Shown one piece after another: positions 41,872 through 50,787 of a stretch of DNA of 64,000 nucleotides. Under the pieces are notes generated by a model that saw nothing but the letters and a program-made list of their open reading frames with translations, was not told the DNA's origin and ran no database searches. Position numbers and translations under genes: made by a program. Every line of letters starts with the position of its first letter. Within the stretch, counting starts at the first letter, position 1. The stretch covers positions 3,298,501 to 3,362,500 of the forward strand of contig NZ_LT607750.1 in assembly GCF_900090235.1 (NCBI RefSeq), read 5' to 3'. The stretch comes from Micromonospora echinaurantiaca (GTDB lineage: Bacteria; Actinomycetota; Actinomycetes; Mycobacteriales; Micromonosporaceae).

Positions 41872-43082
41872 CAGATCACCCCCTGCGCGCGCAGCTCGGC
41901 CAGCTCGGCGTCGGCCAGGCCGAGGGCCCGCAGCACCGCGTCGGTGTCCTGGCCGTGCCGGCGCCCGGCGTGCCGGATCTCCCCCGGCGTGCCGGAGAGC
42001 CGGAACGGCACGTTCTGCATCCGCACCTCGCCCAGCTCCTCGTCGGGCACCGTGCGGACCGTGCCCAGCGCCGCGTACTGCGGGTCGGCGAGGATGTCCC
42101 GCACGTCGTAGACCGGGGCCACCGCGGCCTGCGCCGCCTCGAACGCGGCCACCACCTCGTCCCGGTCCCGCTTCGCGACCCAGGCGCCCACCGCGGCGTC
42201 CAGTTCGTCGGCGTGCGCGGCCCGGCCGCTGCCGGTGGCGAACCACGGCTCGTCCACCAGCTCGGGGCGGCCGACCAGGCGCAGCACCCGCTCGGCGATG
42301 CTCTGCGCGCTGGTGGAGACGGCCACCCAGCGCCCGTCGGCGCAGCGGTACGTGTTGCGCGGGGCGTTGTTGTTGGACCGGTTGCCCAGCCGCGGCTGGA
42401 CGTAGCCGAGCTGGTCGTACCAGGTGATCTGCGGGCCGAGCATCGCCATGATCGGCTCGATGATGGCCAGGTCGACCACCTGGCCGGCGCCGGTGAGGTC
42501 CCGGCCGCGCAGCGCCAGCATGACCGCGTACGCGGCGGCCAGCGCGGTCACCGAGTCGGCCAGTCCGAACGGCGGCAGGGTCGGCGGCCCGTCCGGTTCC
42601 CCGGTGGCGGCGGCGAAGCCGCTCATCGCCTCGGCCAGGGTGCCGAAGCCGGGCCGCCGGGCGTACGGGCCGACCTGGCCGAAGCCGCTGATCCGGGCGA
42701 TCACCAGCCGCGGGTTGACCGCGTGCAGCTCGGCCGGGCCGAGACCCCACCGTTCCAGGGTGCCGGGGCGGAAGTTCTCCACCAGCACGTCGGCGTCGGC
42801 GAGCAGCCGGCGCAGCAGTTCGGCGCCCTTCGGGTCGGACAGGTTCACAGTGATCGTGCGCTTGTTGCGCCCGAGCACCTTCCACCACAGCCCGACGCCG
42901 TCCTTGGCCGGGCCGTGCCCGCGCGACGGGTCCGGCTTGGCCGGGTGCTCCACCTTGATCACGTCGGCGCCGAAGTCGCCGAGGAACGCCGCGGCGAGCG
43001 GCCCGGCGAAGAGGGTGGCCAGGTCGACCACCTTCACCCCGGCGAGCGGCCCGGTCCGGTCCGGTTCGGCGGCGCTGGTCAC
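41871..43082 (-). CDS. CaiB/BaiF-family CoA-transferase (type III)
   Basis: Cytoplasmic CoA-transferase of 403 residues moving CoA between carboxylic acids. It has the start LAGVKVVDLATLFAGPLAAAFLGDFGADVIKVEHP with FAGP and the VIKVE motif, the CoA-pocket stretch GRNKRTITVNLSDPKGAELL, VENFRPGTLERWGLG, and RISGFGQVGPYARRPGFG. In LSDPKGAEL the position just after the NL strand is Asp-Pro as in the family, and the catalytic Asp is expected in the DLAIIEP region. The GTG overlaps the esterase stop by 4 bp. With the CitE gene it suggests catabolism of a C4-C6 dicarboxylate through a hydroxyacyl-CoA; no hydratase is present. Confidence 0.92.
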   Translation of the reverse strand: MTSAAEPDRTGPLAGVKVVDLATLFAGPLAAAFLGDFGADVIKVEHPAKPDPSRGHGPAKDGVGLWWKVLGRNKRTITVNLSDPKGAELLRRLLADADVLVENFRPGTLERWGLGPAELHAVNPRLVIARISGFGQVGPYARRPGFGTLAEAMSGFAAATGEPDGPPTLPPFGLADSVTALAAAYAVMLALRGRDLTGAGQVVDLAIIEPIMAMLGPQITWYDQLGYVQPRLGNRSNNNAPRNTYRCADGRWVAVSTSAQSIAERVLRLVGRPELVDEPWFATGSGRAAHADELDAAVGAWVAKRDRDEVVAAFEAAQAAVAPVYDVRDILADPQYAALGTVRTVPDEELGEVRMQNVPFRLSGTPGEIRHAGRRHGQDTDAVLRALGLADAELAELRAQGVI

Positions 43083-45232
43083 GGCGTTCCCTTCGTCGGG
43101 TCGACGGTGGCCAGGAAGACGTCCCCGTTGCCGAGCGCCCCGCCCGGCACCGCCCCGGCGGTGAGCCCGCTGACCAGCAGCCGGCCGTCGGCGCCGAGGG
43201 TGGCGTAGACGTTCTCCTCGCCGAAGGCGTCGGCGGCGTCGTCGCGGGCCGTGCCGTACTGGGCGGCGCCGAGCTGCCGGCCGCGCGAGTCCAGCCGCAG
43301 GGTCAGCACGTCCGCGCCGCCGACCGGCACGCCGAGGCCGCTGCCGGTGAAGCCGACCACGGCCACCGCCCCGCCGGGCAGCGCCACCACGTCGGCGCCA
43401 CCGTCGGCGCCGGGGCCGCCGGTCACCGTCCGCCACCGCTGCCGGCCGGCCGCCGTGTACGCCACGGTCAGCACGTCGGTGCCGCCGGCGGTGGCCTCGC
43501 CGCCGACCGAGCCGGTGGCCACCACCGTGCCGGTCGAGCTGACCGCGACCCCGCCGAGCAGGTCGTCGCCCGCCCCGCCGACCGACGTCACCCAGCTGCG
43601 CGTGCCGCTGTGATCGAACCGGGCCAGCCAGCCGTCGGTGCCGCCGAGCGCGGTGGTGCCGGGCAGGCCGGCCGTGGTGCTTCCGGCCACGTACACGCCG
43701 TCGGCGTCGACCGCCACCGCGTACGCCTTGTCCTCGCCGGCGCCGCCGAACTGCCGGCTCCAGGCGACCGACCCGTCCGGGGCGATCCGGGCCAGCACCG
43801 CGTCCTTGTCGCCGGCCGAAGCCGACCCGTCGAACGAGCCGCTGGTGTAGCCGGCGGCGTAGGCGCCGCCGTCCGGGGCGGCGGCGACGGCGTAGAACCG
43901 GTCCGCCTTGGCCGGGTCGCCGGCCTGGGTCAGCCAGGCCCGCTGCCCGGTGGCGGTCAGCCGGGTCACGAACCCGTCGTCGGCGGGGCTGCCGGGGTGC
44001 CGGCCGTCGAGGTCGCCGCGGGTGTAGCCGGCCGCGACCACACCGCCGTCGGCGAGCGGCACCACCCCGTAGAGCCGGTCGTTGGCCGGGGTGCCGAACT
44101 GGGTCGTCCACCGGGTGCCGGTGCCGTCGAGCCGGCTCACCACGGCGTCCAGCCCGCCCGCGTACGGCTGGCCGGCGACCGGGCCGGAGGCCGCGTACCC
44201 GAGGGTGGTGGCGCCGTCCGGGTGGGCGGCGACGCCGCCGGCCCAGTCGGTGCCCGCGCTGCCGTACGCCGGGCCGGGCAGCCCGGCCGGCGGGGTGACG
44301 CTCAGCGTGCCGGCGAGGTGCTTCAGCCCGGCCACGAAGGCCGGCCGCCAGACGTCCCAGTCGTGCCCCCCGTCGAGCACCCGGAACTCGGCGGCCACCC
44401 CGTCGGCGCGGCGCACCGTGTTGTAGAGCGTGGCCGCCTCGTAGTCCAGGTCGTGCACCGCGTCCGCCGGGTCCGGGTTCGCCCACTCGTCGTCGCCGAC
44501 CGCGACGTACATCCGCACCGGGGACTCCGGGTCCAGCCCGGGCAGCAGCGCCGGGTAGTTCAGCCGCTGGTAGACCTCGTCGGAGAAGCGCTGCTCGCCG
44601 GAGCCGAAGGCGCCGAACTCGCGGGCCGACGAGTCGGCCGGCGGCAGCGGCCGGTACACCGCCGGGCTGAGCACCAGCGCGTTGGCGAACAGGTCCTGAT
44701 GAGCCAGCGCGTAGCGCAGCGCGCCCGCGCCGCCCATCGAGTAGCCGCCGACCAGCCGGGCGCCCCGGTGGGCGGCGGTGCGGTAGGTGGCGTCGACGTG
44801 CACCACCAGGTCCCGGGTGAGCGCGGTCTCCACCGGCCGGCCCGGGTCGTCCGCGCCGGTGTATGCGGAGTCGACGAACCAGTTGCCCCGGCTGCTCCAC
44901 GGCGCGTCGGGCAGCACGGCGATCACCGGCGGCACCTCCCCGTCGGCGATCAGCCGGTCCAGGTCGGCCTTCACCCGGGTCCACGCCGCCATGGTGTCGC
45001 CCCGGCCGTGCAGCAGGTACAGCACCGGGTAGCGGGTGTCGCCGGCGGCGTCGTAGCCGTGCGGGAGGTAGACGGTGTAGTCGATGTCGCCGCCCAGCGC
45101 CGGTGACGGCGCCGTGGCGGTGGTCAGCGTGCCCGCGCGGAGCCGCTCCGCGGCGGCCGGCGCCGCGCCGGCCAGCCCGAGCGCGAGGAGCATGGCGGCC
45201 ACGCCGCCGCCGATCCGCCAGCGTCTGCTCAT
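43079..45232 (-). CDS. secreted esterase with C-terminal propeller
   Basis: Exported protein of 717 residues. The signal peptide ends near residue 28 (APAAA-ER). Residues about 35-310 form an alpha/beta-hydrolase of the esterase D/feruloyl-esterase type with LYLLHGRGDTMAAWT (oxyanion region), nucleophile S165 in VGGYSMGGAG, and H290 in DGGHDWDVW. From about 315 to the end are repeated propeller blades (YVAGSTTAG, VAAGYTRGD, YAAGYTSGS, FGTPANDRLYGV, FGGAGEDKAYAV) of the SBBP type. The union of an acyl-esterase with a propeller is not one I know by name. It starts 5 bases after the stop of the TIM-barrel fusion gene and may release acids later used by CaiB/CitE (inference). Confidence 0.87.
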   Translation of the reverse strand: MSRRWRIGGGVAAMLLALGLAGAAPAAAERLRAGTLTTATAPSPALGGDIDYTVYLPHGYDAAGDTRYPVLYLLHGRGDTMAAWTRVKADLDRLIADGEVPPVIAVLPDAPWSSRGNWFVDSAYTGADDPGRPVETALTRDLVVHVDATYRTAAHRGARLVGGYSMGGAGALRYALAHQDLFANALVLSPAVYRPLPPADSSAREFGAFGSGEQRFSDEVYQRLNYPALLPGLDPESPVRMYVAVGDDEWANPDPADAVHDLDYEAATLYNTVRRADGVAAEFRVLDGGHDWDVWRPAFVAGLKHLAGTLSVTPPAGLPGPAYGSAGTDWAGGVAAHPDGATTLGYAASGPVAGQPYAGGLDAVVSRLDGTGTRWTTQFGTPANDRLYGVVPLADGGVVAAGYTRGDLDGRHPGSPADDGFVTRLTATGQRAWLTQAGDPAKADRFYAVAAAPDGGAYAAGYTSGSFDGSASAGDKDAVLARIAPDGSVAWSRQFGGAGEDKAYAVAVDADGVYVAGSTTAGLPGTTALGGTDGWLARFDHSGTRSWVTSVGGAGDDLLGGVAVSSTGTVVATGSVGGEATAGGTDVLTVAYTAAGRQRWRTVTGGPGADGGADVVALPGGAVAVVGFTGSGLGVPVGGADVLTLRLDSRGRQLGAAQYGTARDDAADAFGEENVYATLGADGRLLVSGLTAGAVPGGALGNGDVFLATVDPTKGTP

Positions 45233-45236
45233 CAGG

Positions 45237-47186
45237 TCACTCCTGTCCGGTCGAGAGGTCCGCGGCGCAGCGGAAGCCGACCTGCTCGGAGCGGGTCAGC
45301 CCGGCGCCGGTCAGCAGCAGCTTCACCGACACGTCCGGCGGCTGCGGGCCGCCGTCGAAGTACCAGTCCGAGCCCTCCGCGCGGTACGCGGCGCCGCCCT
45401 TGACGATGACGAACCGGGTCCGCCCGTCGGAGTGCTCGCTCTCGGTCAGGTTCCACACCAGCGGCTCCCGACGGTTCAGCAGTCCCGCCTCGGCGGCCAC
45501 CTGCCACTCGTCCTCGGTCGGCAGCCGCAGCCCGGCCCAGGCCGCGTACGCCCGGGCGTCGGCCAGGTCGACCCCGGTGACCGGGGCGTCGGCCGGCCCC
45601 TGCCCCGCGGTGAACCGCTCGGGGCGCACCGGCCGGTAGCCGGAGGCGCGCAGGAACTCGGCGTACTGGCCGTGGGTGACCTCGTCGGTGGCGATGGCGA
45701 ACCGGCCGAGCTGGACGTTGCGGCGCAGCGTGCCGGTGTGGTGCAGCCGCGGCGGCAGCGGCTTCCACTCGTCCACGTACGGGGTCTCCCCGTACAGCCC
45801 GGTCTCCCGCACCCGGTAGCGCACCAGCAGCTCCCACCGGCCGCCGTCGACGGCGACCATGCCCTCGGGCAGCTCGGCGCGTGGCGCCCACGGCGTGCGG
45901 GTCCGCACCGCGGCCCGGGCCGGGAAGGACGGGTCGCCGGCCGGGGCGGGGTGCGCCGGCACGGGCGCGTCGGTGGCGACCACCGCGGCGATCGCCCCGC
46001 CCGGCAGCGGGCCGCCCACCGCCACCCGACCGTCCGGGGTCGGGGTGGCGGTCAGGTCGGCGCCGGTGACCAGGTCGACGAAGCGCCGGCCGGGACGCGG
46101 CTCGGTGACCAGCCACGGCCCGTCGTGGTCGCCGCCGCGGTTGGCCACCGTCCACAGCGGTACGCCCTGGTGCGTCCAGCGGGACGCGTACACCTGGCCG
46201 GTGCCCGGGTGGTCGGCGAGCGGGACCCAGTCCTCGGCGCGCAACCACGCGGCGTGGCTCGCCTGCACCCGGCGCATCGCCCGCAGCACCGCCCGGTCGC
46301 GGTCGTTCCAGCCAACCCAGACGCCGAAGACGCTCTCCCACACCAGCACCCCGACGCCGTTGAGCCAGGCGGAGTGCAGCTCATCGAGGTGGTCGCGGTG
46401 CCAGCGGCGGGTGTGGTGCAGCACGTGCCGCCGCTCGAACCACTTGGCCCGCAGCACCCCGGGCACCGGCGAGTCGGCGAACCACTGCGCCCAGGACATC
46501 GCGTGGTCGGCGATCCGGGCCAGCGGCACCCGGCTCTCCCCCTCCAGCACCATCCCGGGCCGGACGGCGTCCAGCTCACGGCGCAGCTCGTCGGCGCCCT
46601 CCTTGAGGGTGTCCAGGAAGATCCCGTCGACGCCGAGCTTGCCGGCCAGCGCCGCGACCTCCTGCGCGTCGGTGCCGCTCTCCGGCCGGGTGCCGGTGTC
46701 CCAGGGGTTGTAGTCGACGAACACCCGCACCCCGCGGGCCTGGAAGGCACGCACCACCTCGGGCAGCTCGGGCACGTCGCGGTACCAGTCGAACTGGTTG
46801 CGCTCGTCCAGCCCGATCACCGGGTACGCGTGCCAGAGCACCACCCCGTCGAAGCCGCCGAAGTCCCGGTCGGCCGCGTTGAGGAAGTCCTCGACGGTGA
46901 ACACGCCGCGCTCGTGGTCGTAGAGCGTCTCGTCCCAGAGCCAGGCCAGGCAGACGCTGAAGCAGTCGAGCGGGATCTCGTCGTAGTGCGCGCCGGTGTA
47001 GCCGAGCCGCGCCCGCGCGTCGGTGCGCCAGCGGGTGAGCTGGTCACGCCAGGTCGGCCAGTCCGCCGGGTCGTCCGGGGCGGCGAAGATCTTCGCCTCG
47101 TCCAGCGTGGTCAGGTCGGCGTCCCCGGCGAGCGGCACCTCGGTGGGCCGGTCGATCGGGCGCGGCACGTACGGGTTGAAACTCAC
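45237..47186 (-). CDS. TIM-barrel glycosidase-like / formylglycine-enzyme-like fusion
   Basis: Cytoplasmic protein (no signal) of 649 residues. The first about 400 residues look like a glycoside-hydrolase TIM barrel with [49 protein letters not shown] and [11 protein letters not shown], where Asp and Glu at strand ends could be catalytic; I cannot assign a GH family. After about residue 420 comes a C-type-lectin-like FGE-sulfatase domain: [52 protein letters not shown] and the final VGFRCA. Such domains oxidise cysteines in sulfatases or bind iron in EgtB/PvdO enzymes, but here the usual active residues are incomplete and it may be a binding module. The GTG follows GAGGTGACGCT; the gene lies 55 bases after the ribokinase. 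Confidence 0.78.
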   Translation of the reverse strand: MSFNPYVPRPIDRPTEVPLAGDADLTTLDEAKIFAAPDDPADWPTWRDQLTRWRTDARARLGYTGAHYDEIPLDCFSVCLAWLWDETLYDHERGVFTVEDFLNAADRDFGGFDGVVLWHAYPVIGLDERNQFDWYRDVPELPEVVRAFQARGVRVFVDYNPWDTGTRPESGTDAQEVAALAGKLGVDGIFLDTLKEGADELRRELDAVRPGMVLEGESRVPLARIADHAMSWAQWFADSPVPGVLRAKWFERRHVLHHTRRWHRDHLDELHSAWLNGVGVLVWESVFGVWVGWNDRDRAVLRAMRRVQASHAAWLRAEDWVPLADHPGTGQVYASRWTHQGVPLWTVANRGGDHDGPWLVTEPRPGRRFVDLVTGADLTATPTPDGRVAVGGPLPGGAIAAVVATDAPVPAHPAPAGDPSFPARAAVRTRTPWAPRAELPEGMVAVDGGRWELLVRYRVRETGLYGETPYVDEWKPLPPRLHHTGTLRRNVQLGRFAIATDEVTHGQYAEFLRASGYRPVRPERFTAGQGPADAPVTGVDLADARAYAAWAGLRLPTEDEWQVAAEAGLLNRREPLVWNLTESEHSDGRTRFVIVKGGAAYRAEGSDWYFDGGPQPPDVSVKLLLTGAGLTRSEQVGFRCAADLSTGQE

Positions 47187-47241
47187 AGCGTCACCTCGGT
47201 TCGCGACTGCGGGGCTCGCAACACCGGCTCACTCCTCGCGC

Positions 47242-48180
47242 TCACGGCGTCCCCCGGTATGTCGCGGCGTACAGAGCTTCGATGGCGGCCCGCTCGGGCA
47301 GCGCGGTCGACGCGCCGGGGCGCTGGGCGCAGGCGGCCCCGGCGGCGCACGCCCAGCGCAGGATCGCGGTGACCGCGTCGGCGTCGACCGCGCCGCCGCG
47401 TTCGGCCCAGCCGACGGCCAGCGCCCCGGTGAACGCGTCACCGGCGGCGGTGGTGTCCACCGCGTCGATCCGCGGCGCCGGGATCTCCAGCCGCAGGCCA
47501 CTCCGGTCGGCGTACGCGGCGCCCCGCGCGCCGAGGGTCAGCACCACCCGCGGCACCAGCTCCAGCAGGGCGTCCACCAGCACCGGCGGCTCGTCGGCGA
47601 AGACCCCGGCGACGACCGCCGCCTCGTGCTCGTTGACCACCAGCACGTCGACCAGGTCGAGCAGCTCCGCCGGCAGCGGCGCGGCCGGCGCGGCGTTGAG
47701 CACCACGGTGGTGCCCTCGGCGCGGGCCAGCCCGGCGGCCGCGACCACGGTCGGCAGCGGCACCTCCAGCTGCAGCAGCAGCACGTCGGCGGCGGCGATG
47801 GCGGCCCGGTCGTCGACGCCCAGGTCGGTCAGTTCGCCGTTGGCGCCGGGGGCGACCACGATGAAGTTCTCCGCGTCCCGGTCGACCGCGATCAGCGCGA
47901 CCCCGGACGGGCCGGGGACGGTGCGCAGGCCGCGCACGTCCACGCCCGCCGCCACCAGGCTCGCCCGCAGCTGCGCGCCGAACTCGTCGTCGCCGACCGC
48001 GCCGACGAAGCCGCAGGCCGCGCCGGCCCGGGCGGCGGCGACCGCCTGGTTGGCGCCCTTGCCGCCGGGCACGGTGCGGAAGTTCTCGCCGAGCACCGTC
48101 TCGCCGGGGCGGGGCAGCTGCGGCGCGGTCACCACCAGGTCGAGATTGGTGCTGCCCACCACGACCACCTCGGCGGTCAT
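47242..48180 (-). CDS. rbsK: ribokinase (PfkB family)
   Basis: Cytoplasmic sugar kinase of 312 residues converting ribose to ribose 5-phosphate. Substrate motifs VVVGSTNLDLV and TVPGGKGANQAVAAARAGA are those of ribokinases (GGKGAN, NxD), and the C-terminal PfkB signature DTTAAGDAFTGALAV carries the catalytic Asp and the anion hole. VVNEHEAAVVAG gives the NxxE metal motif. The ATG overlaps the stop of the first ADP-ribosylglycohydrolase-like gene by 4 bp (ATGA). This tight coupling makes ribose released by those enzymes the natural substrate. Confidence 0.93.
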   Translation of the reverse strand: MTAEVVVVGSTNLDLVVTAPQLPRPGETVLGENFRTVPGGKGANQAVAAARAGAACGFVGAVGDDEFGAQLRASLVAAGVDVRGLRTVPGPSGVALIAVDRDAENFIVVAPGANGELTDLGVDDRAAIAAADVLLLQLEVPLPTVVAAAGLARAEGTTVVLNAAPAAPLPAELLDLVDVLVVNEHEAAVVAGVFADEPPVLVDALLELVPRVVLTLGARGAAYADRSGLRLEIPAPRIDAVDTTAAGDAFTGALAVGWAERGGAVDADAVTAILRWACAAGAACAQRPGASTALPERAAIEALYAATYRGTP

Positions 48181-49622
48181 CGCACACCTCCCGCTGCCTC
48201 CGAAGCCGAGCCGACGCCCGAACCCGGACCGACGCCCGAACCCGGGCCAGCGGCCGGATGCGGATCGGCGGGCGCGGCCGGGGGCGGTTCGGCGAGCGCG
48301 GCGGTCCGGGTGGCCAGCTCGTCGAAGCCGATCCCGTCGAAGCCGGCGATGCTGCTGGCCAGCCGGTTGCGCAGCGGGGCAACCCAGCGCTCCGGCAGCC
48401 CGGACGCTCCGGCGAGCGCACCGGTGACCGCGCCGACAGTGGCGCCGGTCGAGTCGGTGTCCCAGCCCCCGCTGACCACCGCGCAGATGGACCGTTCCAG
48501 GTCCCCCCGCCCGTACGCCAGCGCCGCCGCGACCAGCGCGGCGTTGTTGCGGACGTGCACCCAGTGCAGGTGGCCGTGCCGGGCGTACAACTCGTCCAGC
48601 ACCGTCTCCCAGTCGTCGGTGGACGCCCCCAGCGCCCGTGCCTCGCGCACGGTGGCGGCGAACCGGCTGGCCGGCGGCAGCACCGCCTCGCCGGCGTCGA
48701 GCACCTCGTCCACGCCGGTGGCGACGGTCGCGGCGGCCGCCATCGCCGCCACCCAGACCGCCCCGTACGCACCGGCGCGGACGTGGCTGACCGTGGCGTC
48801 GCGCCAGGCCAGCTCGGCGGCCCGGTCGGGGCGGCCCGGGTTGACCCAGCCGTAGACGTCGGTGCGGATCTGCGCGCCGATCCACTCCCGGAACGGGTTG
48901 TGCCGCCGCGCGGTCGCCGGCGGCGCCAGCCCGAGCAGCAGGTTGCGGTAGGCGACCCGCTCGGCGGTGAAGACCCGCCCCCCGGGCAGCCAGTCCAGCC
49001 ACGCCTGCGCCACGTCGGCGCTGGTGAAGTCCCGCCCGTGGGTCTCCAGCACGCGCAGCGCCAGCAGCGCGAAGTTCAGGTCGTCGTCCTCGGGCATGCC
49101 GTCGATGTTCTCGGCCAGGCTGGTCGGCGCGCTGCGCCGGTTCCACGGCCAGCGGGCGGCCACCTCGGCGGGCAGCCCGCGCGCGGTGAACCAGTCGCGC
49201 AGTGGCCACCGGCCGGTGGCGACGAGGATCTCCCGGATCCCGTGGCGAGGGATCTTCTCCACCGGCTTGCCGAGCAGGCAGCCCGCCGCCCGGCCCAACC
49301 AGGCGCCGTGCAGCCGGTCGTACGCCACGGTGGTCGGCAGCGACCAGGTCGCCGGCCAGGTCGCGCGCAGGGCCGCCAGGTCGTCCGGCTCGCCGGCGGC
49401 GGCCGGGGCGGGCAGCGCGTCGGCGGCGTCCAGCAGCTCGACGGCGAGCGCCCGCAGCGCCGGTGACGCCGGGGCCGGCGAGGCCCCGCTGACCGGCGGG
49501 GTGAGGTCCCCGCCGGCCGCCGCCCACCGCTCGGCGAGCGGGCCGACGTCGCGGCCCTCGTCCCGGCTGGCCGCCAGTTCGTGCGGCAGCAGGTCCTCCG
49601 GCTGCACCCAGGTGATCCTCAC
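48177..49622 (-). CDS. ADP-ribosylglycohydrolase-family enzyme, long form
   Basis: Cytoplasmic DraG/ARH-family protein of 481 residues. The family cleaves N- or O-glycosidic bonds of ADP-ribosyl or related ribosyl groups with two Mg ions. The metal-binding motifs are present: LHGAWLGRAAGCLLGKPVE at the start of the domain (about residue 100), MPEDDDLNFALLA, and GGWDTDSTGATVGAVTGALAG near the end. The first 95 residues are an extra region of unknown role, and the C-terminus has a glycine/serine-rich tail with a repeated GSGVGPGSGVG. The GTG overlaps the stop of the second family member by 4 bp and its stop overlaps the ribokinase start, so ARH-ARH-kinase form one translational unit. Confidence 0.9.
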   Translation of the reverse strand: MRITWVQPEDLLPHELAASRDEGRDVGPLAERWAAAGGDLTPPVSGASPAPASPALRALAVELLDAADALPAPAAAGEPDDLAALRATWPATWSLPTTVAYDRLHGAWLGRAAGCLLGKPVEKIPRHGIREILVATGRWPLRDWFTARGLPAEVAARWPWNRRSAPTSLAENIDGMPEDDDLNFALLALRVLETHGRDFTSADVAQAWLDWLPGGRVFTAERVAYRNLLLGLAPPATARRHNPFREWIGAQIRTDVYGWVNPGRPDRAAELAWRDATVSHVRAGAYGAVWVAAMAAAATVATGVDEVLDAGEAVLPPASRFAATVREARALGASTDDWETVLDELYARHGHLHWVHVRNNAALVAAALAYGRGDLERSICAVVSGGWDTDSTGATVGAVTGALAGASGLPERWVAPLRNRLASSIAGFDGIGFDELATRTAALAEPPPAAPADPHPAAGPGSGVGPGSGVGSASEAAGGVR

Positions 49623-50785
49623 CGGGTCGGCTCCCCACCCCGCGCCACCTCGCCGGTCAGGCCGGCGAACCGCTCCGCCCGCTGGGTGAACCGGGCCCGG
49701 TCGCGCTCGAAGACCTCGGTGGCCACCGCCGCGAGGACGCGGGCCGGCTCCACCAGGTCGGTCCGGGAGGCGGTGCCGACCGCGTCGGACCACTCCGCCG
49801 GCACCGCCGCCGCGCCGCCCAGCGCGCCGGCGATCGCGCCGGCCATGGTGGCGGTGGAGTCGGCGTCCCGGCCGTAGTTCACCGCACCGAGCACCGCCGG
49901 GCGGAACTCGCCGCCGGCCACCACCAGCATGCCGATGGCCACCGGAAGTTCCTCGATGGCGTGCAGCCGGCTGGGCCGGCGGGCGCCGAGCCCCGGGCTG
50001 CGGTACTCCTCCCCCACCGTGTCGTAGGGCGCCACCGCGGCCCGCAGCGCGGGGATCGCGGCCTTCCAGTCGTGGTGGCCCCGGGCCTCCTTGACGACCG
50101 CGTCGATCGCCGACCGGGTGCCGTCGCGGGCCAGGTCCAGGGCCGCGGCGACCACGTCCTCGACGCCCGCGCCGGGGGCCGCGGCGGCGGCGACCGCGGC
50201 GGCGAAGACCGCCGCGGCCTCCCGCCCGTAGCTGTGCTGGTGCGCCCCGGCGATCTCCACCGCCTCGGCGTACGCCCCGGCCGGGTCGCCCGCGTTGACG
50301 ATCCCGACCGGGGCCATGTACATGGCCGCGCCGCAGTTGACGATGTTGCCGACGCCCGCCTCGCGCGGATCGGCGTGCGCGTGGTGCAGGCGGGTGACCA
50401 ACCACCGCTCGGCGGCCGCGAGCCGGTGGAAGGTCACCCCCTCGCGCTCCAGGTCCGGGATGTACACCACCCGCTCGATCAGGTCGGGGACGAGCAGCTC
50501 CACCACGTCGTACGCGTCGAGGTGGTCCCGCTTGGCCGCGTACGCCCGCACCAGCGCGTGGGTCATCAACGTGTCGTCGGTGATGTGCCCGTCGCCCTTG
50601 TGGTACGGCGCGAGTGGCCGCGCGGTGGCCCAGTCGGCGTGGTACGGGGGCACGATGCCCTCCACCCAGCCGCCGAAGCGGGCCCGGATCTGCTCCGGTA
50701 GTGCCGTTTCGGTGGCCCCGCCGAGGGCATCGCCCACGGCGGCGCCGACCAGACATCCGACCGACTTGTCGAGCAAGAGTGCCAT
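49619..50785 (-). CDS. ADP-ribosylglycohydrolase-family enzyme, short form
   Basis: Second DraG/ARH-family enzyme, 388 residues, cytoplasmic. The ATG at MALLLDKS lies 2 bases after the stop of the binding-protein gene, with GAGG in that gene's end as ribosome binding site. Metal motifs are complete: VGCLVGAAVGDALGGATE, HITDDTLMTHALVRAYA, and GRDADSTATMAGAIAGALGG. A conserved YxxxREAAAVFAAAVAAA helix supports the all-alpha fold. It shares only the fold motifs with its neighbour, so the two are old paralogues with probably different substrates. Its place right after the ABC importer suggests it acts on the imported compound. Confidence 0.92.
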   Translation of the reverse strand: MALLLDKSVGCLVGAAVGDALGGATETALPEQIRARFGGWVEGIVPPYHADWATARPLAPYHKGDGHITDDTLMTHALVRAYAAKRDHLDAYDVVELLVPDLIERVVYIPDLEREGVTFHRLAAAERWLVTRLHHAHADPREAGVGNIVNCGAAMYMAPVGIVNAGDPAGAYAEAVEIAGAHQHSYGREAAAVFAAAVAAAAAPGAGVEDVVAAALDLARDGTRSAIDAVVKEARGHHDWKAAIPALRAAVAPYDTVGEEYRSPGLGARRPSRLHAIEELPVAIGMLVVAGGEFRPAVLGAVNYGRDADSTATMAGAIAGALGGAAAVPAEWSDAVGTASRTDLVEPARVLAAVATEVFERDRARFTQRAERFAGLTGEVARGGEPTR

Positions 50786-50787
50786 CG

